Below, piece after piece: positions 52,901 through 64,000 of a stretch of DNA of 64,000 bases. The DNA is from Bugula neritina (lineage: Eukaryota > Bryozoa > Gymnolaemata > Cheilostomatida > Bugulidae): the NCBI GenBank assembly GCA_964035545.1, contig OZ037765.1:12704698-12768697 (forward strand), written 5' to 3'. The position numbers and the translations under genes were made by a program. A model generated the notes under the pieces. The model ran no database searches and was not told the DNA's origin. It worked only from the letters and a program-made list of their open reading frames with translations. Position 1 is the first letter of the stretch, and every line of letters starts with the position of its first letter.

Positions 52901-55900
52901 TAGCCATACTAACTTTTGACAAAATTTAGTAATTCTTAGTCTAAGTTAAAATGTCAATTATCTTAAAGGATTGCTCAATCTTAGTTTATTACAATCACAT
53001 TATAATTATGAACTATAATCTAATGTGTATGCAAAAAATTGTGACTTTGCAAAGGGATATGTGTCTAGAAAACAGCTTTTCAAAATTCCAATTTTGAGGG
53101 AGGTAAAATTTTCAGCCTTGAAAAAGAATAGCCTAATACGTGACGTGTGAACGCCAGTAACTATGCTGCACGTGCTAACTATAACGCTAGTATTCAAGGT
53201 TGCTGAGCACAACATCAACCAATAACGCTCAAGCAGTTACAGCAGGTCAGCTTTGGTGTGCCCGTAATATTGCACAATCTGACCTAGTTTAGATCGATCG
53301 CAGGCATTCATCCTAAAGAATGCATGTTTTTGCAATGCTTTTTTCTAATGTTTACAAGCAAAATATGGCCTAATGTTATCACATACATGTTATTTAAAAT
53401 GTCAAAAAACTATAGATTGAGATAATTCACATTTGCACTTTTATAAATATACAAATTACGAGCTGAAAGATCACATCTCACAGTCATATTTCTATAGTTA
53501 TTCATTTGTATAGTCACGTGACCAGCAGGAATGCTGGCGCTGTTACGTCACATTTCCCAGCTCATTTCAAAATCGGCGTTTTGGCTGTTACCAATCTACA
53601 CCCTCAACTTCAACTAACTTTTTCTACCTTTGGTCAAATGCTTTTTGTCAATGCATGCTTAGAAAAACACAATATTATGTGTGTTTGACCTAAATGGCCA
53701 TTTATTAGACAAGATAGAGCAATCCTTTAAGGTACATGCCTGCAGAAATATCAAAAATTCACCATTCACCAAGTGCATAGAAATTACTTGCTTGATAAAT
53801 AAACTGATAGACTAACAAGATTTTACTTATACTAAGCCTGTGAGTTATTAATTTGACAATTATAATGATTTATCTTGTCTTTTGAAGGTTATACAGTTTC
53901 TTACTCTTTTAAAAAATTAGGGCACCATTTCGAATAACATTTCCTAGTACTGCGTTACTGCTGTTTAAAGTATCTAGTTGAAACTGATTGTATCTGGTTG
54001 AAAGTGGATAGGGAACAGTCAGGTGGAGAGACGTCAAAAACATAAGAAAGGCACCACACATTAGTAGAAGTAATGGAGTGGAAACTTGTCAGATTATTTT
54101 GAAAGTTTCACAACTATGAATAACAGGAAATAAATATATTTACTGTGTTTGGATACAAAATATAAAAATCAGCAGCCGAGGTGCTTTCTTCTAACAATTG
54201 TTATTCTGAATCCTCACTCAATATGTTTTTGGTTATATTTTCTATCATTTTTCTCAAAGCATGTCACAGCCATTCAAATTCTATATCCCAAAGCGATCTA
54301 GTTACTAATTTTTGTAATGTCTTCAGAATTGAAGGAATTTTTTTTTCAAAATTCAAATGTTACATAGCGCAAAGTTTTAAGAAGAGTACAAGAAAAGAAT
54401 CAACAAAATATTATATACTGACTTATAAAACATCAAAGTCTATGTTAAGTACACATTAGTGTTTTGTAGTTCCAATTACTCAGCTGTAGGCTTAGAATTT
54501 CATATAAATTATTCAACTTTGTTTTTGTTATTTAGCTAAACTTGTTGGATGTTGTTGTCATAAACCAAAGTTCAAATTTTGATTTGAACTCAAACAAATT
54601 ATCAAAAAATTTAGTGAATGATTTGTTTTTTATAAGCTAAATCCTAAAAATATATTTTTTTACATTTAATGTTTACCAGTAAATCTTCCACACAGCTGTT
54701 GTACAAAACTTCACATTTCATAGCTAAGTGAAACTTGTTTACATGCAGTAACTGTTGATGAAAATATCATTGCTACTTCTAATAGATATCTTTTCCCATG
54801 GACTCAAATCCAATTATATGTAGCAATGGGGAAATAGAGAAATTTGATTATAACCTACGATCTTCAACTTTGGTTTAGGATACAAGTTAAAAGTCCAACA
54901 AAAACTTTTTCGACAGTTTTATCTAAAATGCAGAACTTTTCCGAATTTCTCCATTACTGCACCTCACTACCTGCAGAAATCACGCAGTTATACAGGTAGT
55001 TACACCATTGATATTTTCATCAACGTGTAGGGCAAAGTACTAGCCATATTATAATGTATACTAATGATGATATTATAGACATATTTGAGGACTCCGAGCT
55101 TGTCATTAATCATCCTGAGAGATTCAAACACAGCGTATGTATAATTGTATTATAGGCTTAGATATAGTATCTGTATTACTCACAGTTATGATATATTGTC
55201 ATAACTTACTGACCGAAGTAGTAAGTTGCAGAGTATTGGTAAATATATATAAACCACAACATCACATCCACATTGCAACACACTACCTGCCGCTACTTTG
55301 TTATCGATGTCAAATTATAAATCAAAGAGTAAGCAAAAGCAATGATAGTGATAATAATATAACAAGGCAGTACGAACATAGCTCTAATGTCAAAAAGTAT
55401 ATTCAAAACATATTTTAGACATCCTACAACTCCCAGGTTATTTACAGTTGTAATCAATGCAGTCATTTCATGAACCAGTTATTTCATGAATAGATTTAAC
55501 CTGATATGTGTTAGGAAATACCTAATATCAATTCAAAAGCAACCATGCTTAGGATGGTTGCTTTTTAGATTGCATAGTCCATAAAACTTGTATAATCATG
55601 TGTAGCATGTTATGGACTCTAAAGTTTATTTATCACAAATCTGAAATCCAGCCTTATATGCATATTTAGGATTATATTATACGTGAATACTGCAAAATAT
55701 TATAATAAGGTGAAAACTATATGCACTCGAAACACTTGCTATGAACCATGAATGCACTTATAGATTGATATTTGATTGATATATTATCATGTTCAACAAG
55801 TACATAGTGATTAAATAAAATAAACTATAGAGTGATATTTTTAGCAAAGAAGAGTAGCTGATATCCTAAAAGAGTAATAAAAAGTATTTTATCATATTTC

Positions 55901-56677
55901 AACCATCATTTGTGGGCTTGTAACTGAATGTTTGTTATTTACTGTTTTTTAACGTCAAGTACAAGTACTATCATTTATATACATAATATAATCTGCAAAA
56001 GCTAGAGAGATTGTTTGAATTAATGTATATACTTATATAATATGATATATCATATCATATCTATCATATATGCATATAATTCAAACTAACTTGCTAGCTT
56101 TGACTGATTATGTCATGTATATAAAGGGAATTACAAACTAATTAATATATAATTTAACTATGACATTTTAAAGGAAATAGTCAACACACCTTTTATCCAT
56201 ATTTGAAGAGGATGAGAAGTCCATACCAGTCAGATGGTTATCGTCAGCCAATGAATTTAGAAAGGAGTGAAAACCTGTTTTAAGTTCTTGAAAACTTATT
56301 TTTCCATCTCCGTCCACATCCAGTTTTGATATAAGAAAGTCTATAGTGTCGGTTTCTGCACTGGGAATAGCTGATGAAAGTTCTCCCCTCTCAATAAAGC
56401 CCGATTTATTTTCGTCCAACTTCAAGAACAGCTCTTTTACCTGCAGTTGTGATACTGGAGAGCTCTCGCTGTAATCATTCTCTGTACATGAAGCTTCATC
56501 AACCGTGGTAGAACTTCGTAACTAAAATATATAAATATAAACCTTTACATCAACACAATTAATCCAAATTGATATCTAGAAGTATCAGTTACATGGCCAT
56601 TCTTCAATATAAGAGGCTAAGTCAATGAATAAAAAACAGAGCTTTACATTTAATGAGTCCAACTCTTTTTCTGACAT
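42250..56677 (-). CDS. RASEF: RASEF/Rab45-like EF-hand and Rab GTPase protein, 730 aa
   Basis: Exons on the - strand: 56648-56677, 56190-56521, 52094-52231, 51611-51757, 51107-51197, 50638-50745, 49991-50154, 48958-49026, 48213-48329, 47718-47839, 47183-47313, 46473-46628, 44623-44798, 43850-44051, 42931-43043, 42250-42346. Total 2193 nt with all phases closing; human RASEF is of similar length (about 740 aa). Order: two EF-hand loops (DENKSGFIERGE, DVDGDGKISFQE); long coiled coils; a Ser-rich linker; then the Rab domain with P-loop GDAGVGKT, DTAGQER, NKID and SAK. It ends KKCCNG, a CCxx-type prenylation-like end. Large Rabs of this type link calcium or scaffold input to membrane traffic. CRACR2A and Rab44 share the layout, but the size and the CCNG end favour RASEF. 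The start ATG (complement of 56675-56677) opens a 10-codon exon in phase. Confidence 0.92.
45289..45937 (+). pseudogene. 3' remnant of a non-LTR retrotransposon (LINE)
   Basis: The + strand frame 45289-45615 contains NWDSLAQRRDNADQKMYFRM, and then THR- and HSYKHR-like segments. These resemble the region after the reverse transcriptase of CR1/Jockey-like elements (W-x-x-L-x-x-RR-x-x-x-x-x-MY). After the frame come a poly-T-rich stretch (about 45710-45765) and a short tail of tandem gatga units (about 45917-45937), as expected at a LINE 3' end. It is 5'-truncated and inert, in the RASEF intron between exons 44623-44798 and 46473-46628. Confidence 0.55.
47412..47566. mobile_element. Small TIR element, copy 1
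   Basis: The 19 bases at 47412-47430 (gtgcagtagtggacaaatt) pair as an inverted repeat with 47548-47566 at 17 of 19 positions. The internal sequence resembles the element at 54820-54962. It has no coding capacity and lies in a RASEF intron. Confidence 0.45.
47561..47716. repeat. Tandem duplication of about 70 bp next to a RASEF splice donor
   Basis: 47561-47629 and 47645-47716 are near copies (ctgcacctac, gctactgaggctac, ctactgtcacatgacac). The second copy abuts the donor of exon 47718-47839. The - strand frame of that exon stays open through both copies (QYVSCDSRRKVASVAY, then QCVSCDSRGDVASVA). Confidence 0.75.
49562..49605. repeat. (TA)n run left of the palindrome
   Basis: An alternating TA run directly abutting the palindrome at 49606. 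Confidence 0.9.
49606..49798. mobile_element. Perfect palindrome with 96-bp arms and a 3-bp centre (fold-back element candidate)
   Basis: Arms 49606-49701 and 49703-49798 are reverse complements around the centre tgg (49701-49703). Both strands therefore encode almost the same open frame, differing only at the centre. (TA)n runs flank it on both sides, at 49562-49605 and about 49862-49906. It sits in the RASEF intron between exons 48958-49026 and 49991-50154. Confidence 0.8.
49862..49906. repeat. (TA)n run right of the palindrome
   Basis: An alternating TA run about 60 bp beyond the right arm of the palindrome. Confidence 0.9.
51003..51083 (-). pseudogene. Degenerate tRNA-like sequence (tRNA pseudogene or SINE)
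   Basis: On the - strand, GGTCCCGTGGTGTAATAATT resembles a tRNA acceptor plus D arm. CGCTTTCAAG gives an anticodon-loop-like CTTTCAA (TTC, Glu), and GGGGTTCAAATTCC is a T-arm. The anticodon and acceptor stems are broken, so it is not a working tRNA. It lies in the RASEF intron, about 25 bp before the donor of exon 51107-51197. Confidence 0.5.
52232..56189. other. Large RASEF intron, mostly featureless
   Basis: The 3.9 kb intron between exons 52094-52231 and 56190-56521; their phases match directly, so no exon needs to be missing. Apart from the small TIR element at 54820-54962 I see only AT-rich sequence. Confidence 0.5.
54820..54962. mobile_element. Small TIR element, copy 2
   Basis: The right end aatttctccattactgcac (54944-54962) is nearly the same as the right end of the element at 47412-47566. 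The left end (gtagcaatggggaaat) is its imperfect inverse. The interior shares stretches such as tttggttt and gaactttt with copy 1, so the two belong to one diverged family. Confidence 0.4.
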
Positions 56678-59565
56678 TTTGCTTTGTCTGAACTACTGCT
56701 CTTTAAAAGTAATAAGCTGTTAATTGAATCGAATTTGGTTGTTTAACAACTTAGTTTCTAGATTATCTAAGGTGTACTAAACATTGAAAAACAAGCGTTT
56801 TTAATATATGCAGTAGGTGTGAGGTGCTCGACAACGGCTGCCACCCTACTTGTGTCATCACCATATGTGTGTGCCACTACTGCATCATGTGCGAGTGTGT
56901 TTACCTGAAACACATTTCATGTATTCATATACAAGTGGTTTAATGCTTAAAAGCGCTTTTAGGTGAGTAGAATAAAAACATCATGACATATTGCAATATA
57001 TTGCATATGTCATACCATATTTTTTCAAAGGTCAGATAGGTGTTATTTAACTTTATCAGTTCATGCATTCAAGGATTACTAATTTAAATTTTCTGTACAA
57101 AGTGATAGTATATTATACTCATTATCATCTCTAAGTTCAAGTATTCTGGTTTTTCAAAGCATTGCGTATTCTATAGCTTAACCTTCATTACCCTGCATGA
57201 CCTGATGGTATACAGTGGATCATATAATTGATGTATGTTGAATTTGATGACAAAGAGACCAATTTGTTAGGTACTTTTTTTACAAATATCGTTTATATAA
57301 CAATTTGAAACTGGGTCATTATGTATCCGACATTTGTATAGATATCAGACTATATACTACCCCATTCTATAAACGCAATACAATAACTTTATGAATAAAT
57401 GAAAATTTGACTTACACCCCTTACTTCTTCCAATATTTTAATAATAGACTAAAAATTTATCCAAAGAGCCTCACAGAATGACTATCTTTCCACTTTCTAT
57501 TGTTTTTGAACTGCTACCATCATGCACTGTGCATAGCCGGTACAGCTCAAAAGTAAAACAAAAACTAGTGTAGAAGAAATTGAATACACCTATTGTTAAC
57601 CGACACAAACAAGAAGCATTGTTTATCTTATTAGCACAAAAACCAAGATTCTATCACCTTAATTCTAACTCAAAGATGCAATAACACATGACAAACTTGG
57701 TACAGATTAGAAACTATCTTTTCACACTAGTTAAAGACAACTTTTACATGAAAGTAAGGTATTAATGGCATCTGCAACACTTTCAAAGTTGATACTAACC
57801 TGCCCGTTATTAGTGAACTAGTTAGTTAAGTTGACTTTCCACCTACCTGTGAATCTGTGTCAGTCAGTCATTTGGAATACACCATTAGGTCAATCATGCG
57901 TGCATCTTAATATCAATGACAGTGATTAGTTACCTTATGAAAGCATCAACTATAATTTTATTATGGAAAAACCTCGCACCTACTAGTATTCAAATCCAAG
58001 TACCTGCAGAGTTGATAGGTGAGTTACCAAACTAATATTAATCACTCTTGAGGTATGCTATGCCACCATAACTGCTTTTAGTAGCTAGCCTACTCTTTTA
58101 TAGACTTGTATAGAATCACAGCTGGTGCAGTACATTATTTGTAAGATCAATCCATTGTGATGGCAAGACAATCTTGAACAAACACAATGGAGAATAAAAA
58201 CATTATACTGAGATTATCAGCCTTATCTAATTGGTGCACATAATTTGAATAAATATTTTTGTTAGAGGTAAATTACAGAATTTAAAAATGAGGCATTATG
58301 CATATGTAAAAATATCATGTATATATGAACTGTTCATGGTGCTGGCTTGCACTTCAAAATAAGATTCTATTATAGAATTAAAAACCACCAAAAGCTTACT
58401 AATATATCATAATCCTTTCACATTTATTATAACATTCAGCTTTGAAAAATATAACATAATATAACATCAATAATTTATCTGCTGTGTATCCATTGTAACA
58501 GTACAACTGCTATTGAATTGTTTACCCATCCTACATTAGCATATTGCTATCTCCTGCCTGCATTGTAAGAATTATAGATATAGCAAAAGCAGTCACTGGT
58601 TGAATTTTTTTGAAGAACTAATAATATCCGTGACTAATTTCAATAGGAATGCTTATTATATAAGAACTATAAGATGCTCAGGATTAACTAGGAGTCTGAG
58701 TCAGTACATTTTTTACTTATTATTTATTTATACAATGCTACCTGCATTACATAAATTAAAACAGCAATAGTTATTCAATTACATAATCAAAGTATAATCA
58801 CAACAAGCTGAATTGCCAAATAAAGTAAAAATGAAATTGAGATATAAAATATAACAAGAAAATAAGCTGTGTATAAGTAATAATAAGAAATACTTATATT
58901 ATTTACACATGGCATAACCAACCAGGTACAGCACCAATAACTACATCTTATGTACATGAATAGCAATATAAATAATAGAAACCATAGAAAAATATATTAG
59001 ATTCATCTAGTCCTGCTGGTTGAATCATCGTTGGAGAGAGTTTGTTGATCTACCAGAGTCTACAAGCAGGTAAGAGACCATGACTCTCATGGCAAGTTAT
59101 TATTTGGTGTCAACTAGAGCCACTCGGGGCTACGATAATGAAGAAGTTCATTAGAAAAACAATGACATCTATTAATTTAATAGTCATCCATATATGCAGT
59201 AGTAGAGGAGCTGGTAGCATATCATTTTGGTCATAACATCGGCAAGTATAGGAGGTTGACAAACGTAACAAAAATAGAACACTATATGCGTTGCATTAGA
59301 TGTTGGTTTGTTGAAAATTATGCTACAAACTATACATCATTATTCCAATTGATTAGCTAACGGAACAGTGCACAACCTTACAATTTACACATAATGCCGT
59401 GATTCCTATATAGAGCTGATATTTAAACCGTCATGCCTCACAATTCCTGCTATTTTTAATGTGTGTTATCTTCATGAAAAGCGATTATAACGTAAAAAAT
59501 CGTATTTCTATTCAATGAAAACAAAAGCGATCAGAAACCCTAAACAGTGAGGGCGCGAGGTTATG
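56678..59565. other. Intergenic region upstream of the RASEF-like gene
   Basis: It holds the RASEF promoter and 5' UTR and the 3' UTR of the next - strand gene (ATTAAA on the - strand at about 59455-59460). No coding segment with family similarity or consistent splicing was seen. Confidence 0.45.
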
Positions 59566-62500
59566 CTACTGACTGAGGGAGGTCAAGGCCTTTTTAGCAG
59601 CTGTTTGCACTCTTCTTGACGAATCTGCCTGAGCTACATAAACCAACTCCTCTGTGGCTCCAAAGGCCTACAAAGTAAAGAGTACCAACTTTTTATGTTG
59701 CATTGAATTAATGATCTGTGTGAACAGCTAGCATTGCATTACAGTTGTGCTGAAATACCAAGTGAACAGGGAAAGACAACTCACACCAAGTTTTTCTAAG
59801 CAATTACAAGCACCAACGCGAATTTCAGATCGAGGCTCTTCCAGACATGACAAAACTGATGGTATGACAGACTCTTGGAGTCGTTTATCCTGAGCCAATT
59901 CGTCCCAAAAGCTTGCTGTAAAACAATGTAAAATGGATATATGGACATAGGTATTATAGGTAATATACAGAAATTAAAGTATTTCTTTATCGATGACAAT
60001 TATAATTCATACCAATATAGAACAAAATATAGCATTGCTGTAGTCATACAATCTGAAGTTGAACCAGTAGAATACAGGTATGGGTTTCCTCTAATGATAG
60101 TGAATTAGCTCTACCTACCCACTGCCTCTGACACATCAGCTGTGGTGGAATTGAGGAGTGACAAAAGGGTTTTAATAATCTCCAGAGAAGGAGTAGCACC
60201 TTTCAGTGAGTTCACAGATCGTATCATGAGAGAAGAGTTTCCAGACTTCAGCTGATTTAAAAGCCACACTAAAACATGGTCTACTGTTAAACACACATGT
60301 ACATTAAGTATCTTGCAACATTTATTTGTGCGGCTAATCATTGAAAAAATTTGACAAAATTTAATAAAATGCGTGAATTTAAAGATCTAAAGGCTAAACT
60401 GTTACAAATCCATTTAAAACTATGTTCTGTAGTAAGTTTGCACACAAATCTTGTGCCTACAAAAAAGTATTTCTAACAACATTCGTAGATTAATAATATA
60501 ATACCTATATAGCAATGTATTACATGTGTACTTCAAGTGATTTGGAATAAATTAAGTATTTTGTTCAAATATTTCAAGTGATCAGACAACTCTCAACTAG
60601 TCAAACGGTTGCTTTTGACAAAGCATTTGAACATGATAGGTAAAAAGCGATGTGCCCAAGACGCAGCAACACACCACAGGAAGTTAATAATTTTGCAGAC
60701 AGCAGTTAGCTAGGACCTCGCCACCAACAGCCGATTCTTCCAATAAGTCATCCAACAATGGGGGAGGAGTAAACACTAAAATACTTACACTCCGAGGCGA
60801 TCTCGTGAATGTAGAAGTCGAGACTTTTGCACTTGCTCTCCAGTAAGGTGTATATGAACTGGTACAAAGTCACCATTAGATGAGGCTGATTACTGTGAGA
60901 GAAATAACTTCCCTTTGTTATTCTCTTCAAGACTGTATTGAACACTAAAAAATCCAATAGCACAATATTGCAGTATAACTAATATATAATCTAGTCATTC
61001 TAGTGTGCGGTGTGTGTGTGCGCTCTCGCGTGTGTGGGTTTGTCTTAGATCTGTGCAGATATATGCCCGCAGCATGAGGCAAGGTTAGTATGGATACAGT
61101 AAATATGTAGGTCACATAATGTTTTTGCTATTAGCTTCTATGAGCCAATTACTTTTTTGGAGTTATCCTCTTTACAAGTTTTAAATCGCATACTTTTACA
61201 CATAGATTCACCAATATTAGCATTAACACAGCAGAATAAAGTTAATGCCAAGCATTTTCATCTCCGTTGATGACACAGTGGAGGCTGTAAAAGGGATAAC
61301 TAAACCGTTTTAACACAGTGGCACGTGTGATAATAAATCACGTGTTCAATAGCAGAATTTTCAACATCATAACATTTGATATAAAAAGTTTACATCAATA
61401 AAATTATTTATATTAGTTATGCATTTATCAAATACAAGCTAAAACACTCCAAGCTTTTAACAGGGGGCAAGCTACAATCTGCCAAGTTTGACAGTCTCTA
61501 AGAATAATATCACAAATGAGATGCAAACCTTTATCTGATTTGACTGAATACTGCTCCTCTATCTGGGTGTGAAAGTTAGTGTGGAGAGCTCGAGAGAAGT
61601 CCTCTATGCTCATGGTTAAGCAGTCCAGTCTGGCATTACCAATCCAGAAGCTATGTGCTTCCTTGTAATGTGGAATGATTTGGGACAAGACTGAAACAAG
61701 TCAGATATATTTTAGTGCATCAAGTCCAGCACTGTTTCCTTATAACAACACGTTTATCAATCAACTAAGTGTATTGTGCCAAACAAATTATGACAGAACA
61801 TTCAGGTGTGAGAGGTGACATGTATGCAATAAGGTGAGAAAAATTGTGTTAAATGTATCAACAGAAACCAAAAGTCAAAAGCTAAAGTATAAAGTGCACT
61901 GTGTGAGGCATGCTATAACCAGTGCTATGCAAAAGTATGTTGGTAGACAAAACAATCTCCTTCCACTGGAATAACATGACAGTAACTTACTAGCTTTGAC
62001 ATTCAAACGATTCTCAGACCCTTGAGTGAACTGATGCGCCAGGGAGACAATTTTTCCAAATATATGTTTTTGCTGTTTTAGAACTAAAAGAGCAGCTCTT
62101 TCCTTGGATTTCAACATTCCAACGTGGTCAAGATTCTAGCAAAAAGCATAACATAATAATATACAGGTTACAGCTTGGAGCAAGTGCGAAGTAATTCCAA
62201 ACTATCAAATAAATCACAACCGCCAAGTTTGGTAAATTGACCTCAACGATGGCCTTCTCAAAATACTAAACCGGCTATAATTTACAAGAGGAATGTGGGT
62301 GACAGTTCAAGTAATAAATTTCCTCCTAGCAAATTCTTGCAGCTGTCAATCTCACAACGAATTAAACTCAACCGTATGATGAGCTGGCTTCTTACCTCTA
62401 GAAGGACTTCAGTTAGTGCGCAGTGCTGTATGATGGTGAGGTCAAGTTCATCGCTGCCAGATGTGTAGATAGGAGGAGTGTCAGCGCTCGAGAGAGTGTT

Positions 62501-63646
62501 TTGCTGAGTGACTAACAGAGACTCGATGCCAGAGTCAGCGAATGAACGAGCTGTTGAGGTCGGACTGAGAGGTTGAATGGCATAGGACCTAAAATGTTAC
62601 ATAGTTGTCCTCAATAAAGCTGTAAAACCTAACATAGTTTCAATATCTGATAGTCTGGCGATCAAATGTAGGATCTGCATTAACCTGCAAAACCTACTTC
62701 AAAATTATATGGTTTGAAGACAAATTTCGCTGTTGATCAAATTATTGCAAACCTTTTTTAATTAAAACTTCAATATTAATGATAAAATTTCATCAAGTTC
62801 ATTAAGCATATGATTGCGTAATTATTATTACCTTTCATATGCATATTGAGTAAATGATAAATATATCTCAGAAGTTGATTATGCCCCACCACACCTACAT
62901 GGACACATTTTTGGGTGGTTCATGTGGAAATTCAATTCTTGGCAACAGATACAGACAAACACTGCTAGCACACGCCGCCACTCCGATAATTGTGAGTTGA
63001 CTATTCAAAATGGTCTTGTATTTAGAATAGCTAATTCGTGGTGTCAGTACTGCATGCAGCACAGCATGGTACAGGGTGGCTATGCATTTTACAATACTGT
63101 ATCCCATGTGTATGTGGATAAAACAGCATTGATGTGAGCCACACCTGCTTAGAGGGGAGAAACGCTTTGTTAGCACACATTCTGTAGAACTTGTAAGAAG
63201 CATAAATGTAAGATCAAAAAGTATTTTGCCATCACGTGCTCCTTGCTTTAAAGTGGATTGAACTCATAGCATCAAGCTTGTTGATTGAGTGTAGAGAGAT
63301 GAGAAATGTAGCGTAGAAAAGCCCCATTGGAGAGAATTAGGTACATCCAGTGTTATAGTACTTATAGTACTTACAGTAGTTAGTATAGTACTTACAGTAG
63401 TTAGTATAGTACTTGTAGCAGTGAGTATAAAGCTTATAGTAGTTAGTATAGTACTTGTAGCAGTTAAACTCACTCTTCACTTTCAGAATCTGTTTCGCAG
63501 TCCTCACAGTTAAGGAAGTCGAACGCCGTTTCTATGGCTAAGCTAATACTAGAATTTCGCCGGTCATCTGCAACATCTACCTCGTCATCGAACATTTTGA
63601 TTGGCTCAGAAATATCTCTCACCAGTGCTGACTTCTTCACCGGACA
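59566..63646 (-). CDS. 3' part of a helical-repeat protein, candidate RIPOR/FAM65 family (partial)
   Basis: Exons on the - strand: 63474-63646, 62396-62588, 61991-62135, 61529-61690, 60789-60944, 60119-60268, 59785-59915, 59566-59667 (stop TAG). They give 404 codons with all phases closing. The first listed exon starts in phase 0 after a weak AG, so the gene continues beyond the right edge. The N-terminal part seen is acidic and Ser-rich (DCETDSESEE, SFADSGIESL). The rest is helical, ending in two HEAT/armadillo-like repeats (EIRVGACNCLEKLG, RRVQTAAKKALTSLSQ). This layout, with an acidic linker and a C-terminal helical and HEAT region ending in an 'AAKKAL'-type helix, fits RIPOR/FAM65 Rho-binding polarity proteins. 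The diagnostic N-terminus is not in the window, so the family is a guess. The exon chain itself is solid. Confidence 0.75.
63350..63465. repeat. About 21-bp tandem repeat
   Basis: Repeats of gtagttagtatagtacttac and variants (gtagcagtgagtataaagct), ending just before the donor of exon 63474-63646. Confidence 0.8.
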
Positions 63647-64000
63647 CTTCAAAATTATAATTCAGCTGAATGCAATTTACATTTATTATAGTAATATATA
63701 CATCTATACTGCATAGTATTATAGTAATATGTGACCTGGCACCACAAAACAAGGGATGTATATAAAATGTTGAAAACTTAGTTATGAAGTGATAGAGCAG
63801 ACTTTTTCGAACATTTTGCACTTTATTTGAAGTCTCTAGCATAAATAGAACTCGAGATATTAGTATTTAAAAACTTTAACGTTTTTAGAATTTCTAAATT
63901 ACTGTTTCGAGAAAATCGCATTTAAAGTTGGCAACTCTAGAATAAGTTGAGAATTATTTGTTTACAATTTACAAGCCTTAGCAACGGGTCTTTGTATAAT
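63647..64000. other. Intron sequence at the right edge
   Basis: AT-rich, upstream of the last visible exon of the helical-repeat gene. No further exon was recognised. Confidence 0.4.

Noticed and set aside
62922-63203. Open frames on both strands inside an intron of the helical-repeat gene
   Set aside because: Neither fits the phase of the neighbouring exons, which already join directly (63474 to 62588).

Overview
This 64 kb window is AT-rich animal nuclear DNA. Genes are split by many introns with GT..AG boundaries, there are no operons, and simple repeats and decayed transposons are common. Adducin, a RASEF-type EF-hand/Rab protein and a VOPP1/WBP1-like PPxY membrane protein point to a metazoan. 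The taxon cannot be fixed from sequence alone; a non-vertebrate animal with moderate introns is likely. Exon models were built by hand by joining GT..AG boundaries and checking that reading phase closes across every junction.

Layout. (1) 1174-3194, + strand: last two exons of an unrecognised gene with a long Ser/Thr-rich disordered tail. (2) 4097-21240, - strand: a complete adducin gene (head, neck, tail and basic C-terminal MARCKS-like domain, about 800 aa), with two alternative first exons and a tandemly duplicated, probably mutually exclusive internal exon. (3) 21241-26724: non-coding, with blocks of degenerate TA-rich simple repeats. (4) 26725-30269, - strand: a second, head-to-tail adducin gene with the same exon boundaries over the head and neck, but ending in a stop codon before the tail (373 aa). 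(5) 30281-35082: non-coding, repeat-rich. (6) 35083-41663, + strand: a four-exon VOPP1/WBP1-like gene whose introns hold a TIR element and a mariner relic. (7) 42250-56677, - strand: a complete 16-exon RASEF/Rab45-like gene (EF hands, coiled coils, Rab domain, 730 aa), with a LINE relic, a perfect 96-bp-arm palindrome, a tRNA-like relic and small TIR elements in its introns. (8) 59566-63646, - strand: the 3' part of a helical-repeat gene that may be RIPOR/FAM65-like and runs off the right edge.

The genes do not form one pathway. Adducin (membrane skeleton), RASEF (Rab trafficking), VOPP1-like (endolysosomal membrane) and the RIPOR-like candidate (Rho/polarity) are ordinary cell-biology genes. 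I see no CRISPR, defence island, virus or other new multi-gene system. The most interesting points are the adducin exon duplication, the tail-less adducin paralogue, the alternative first exons and the long perfect palindrome.
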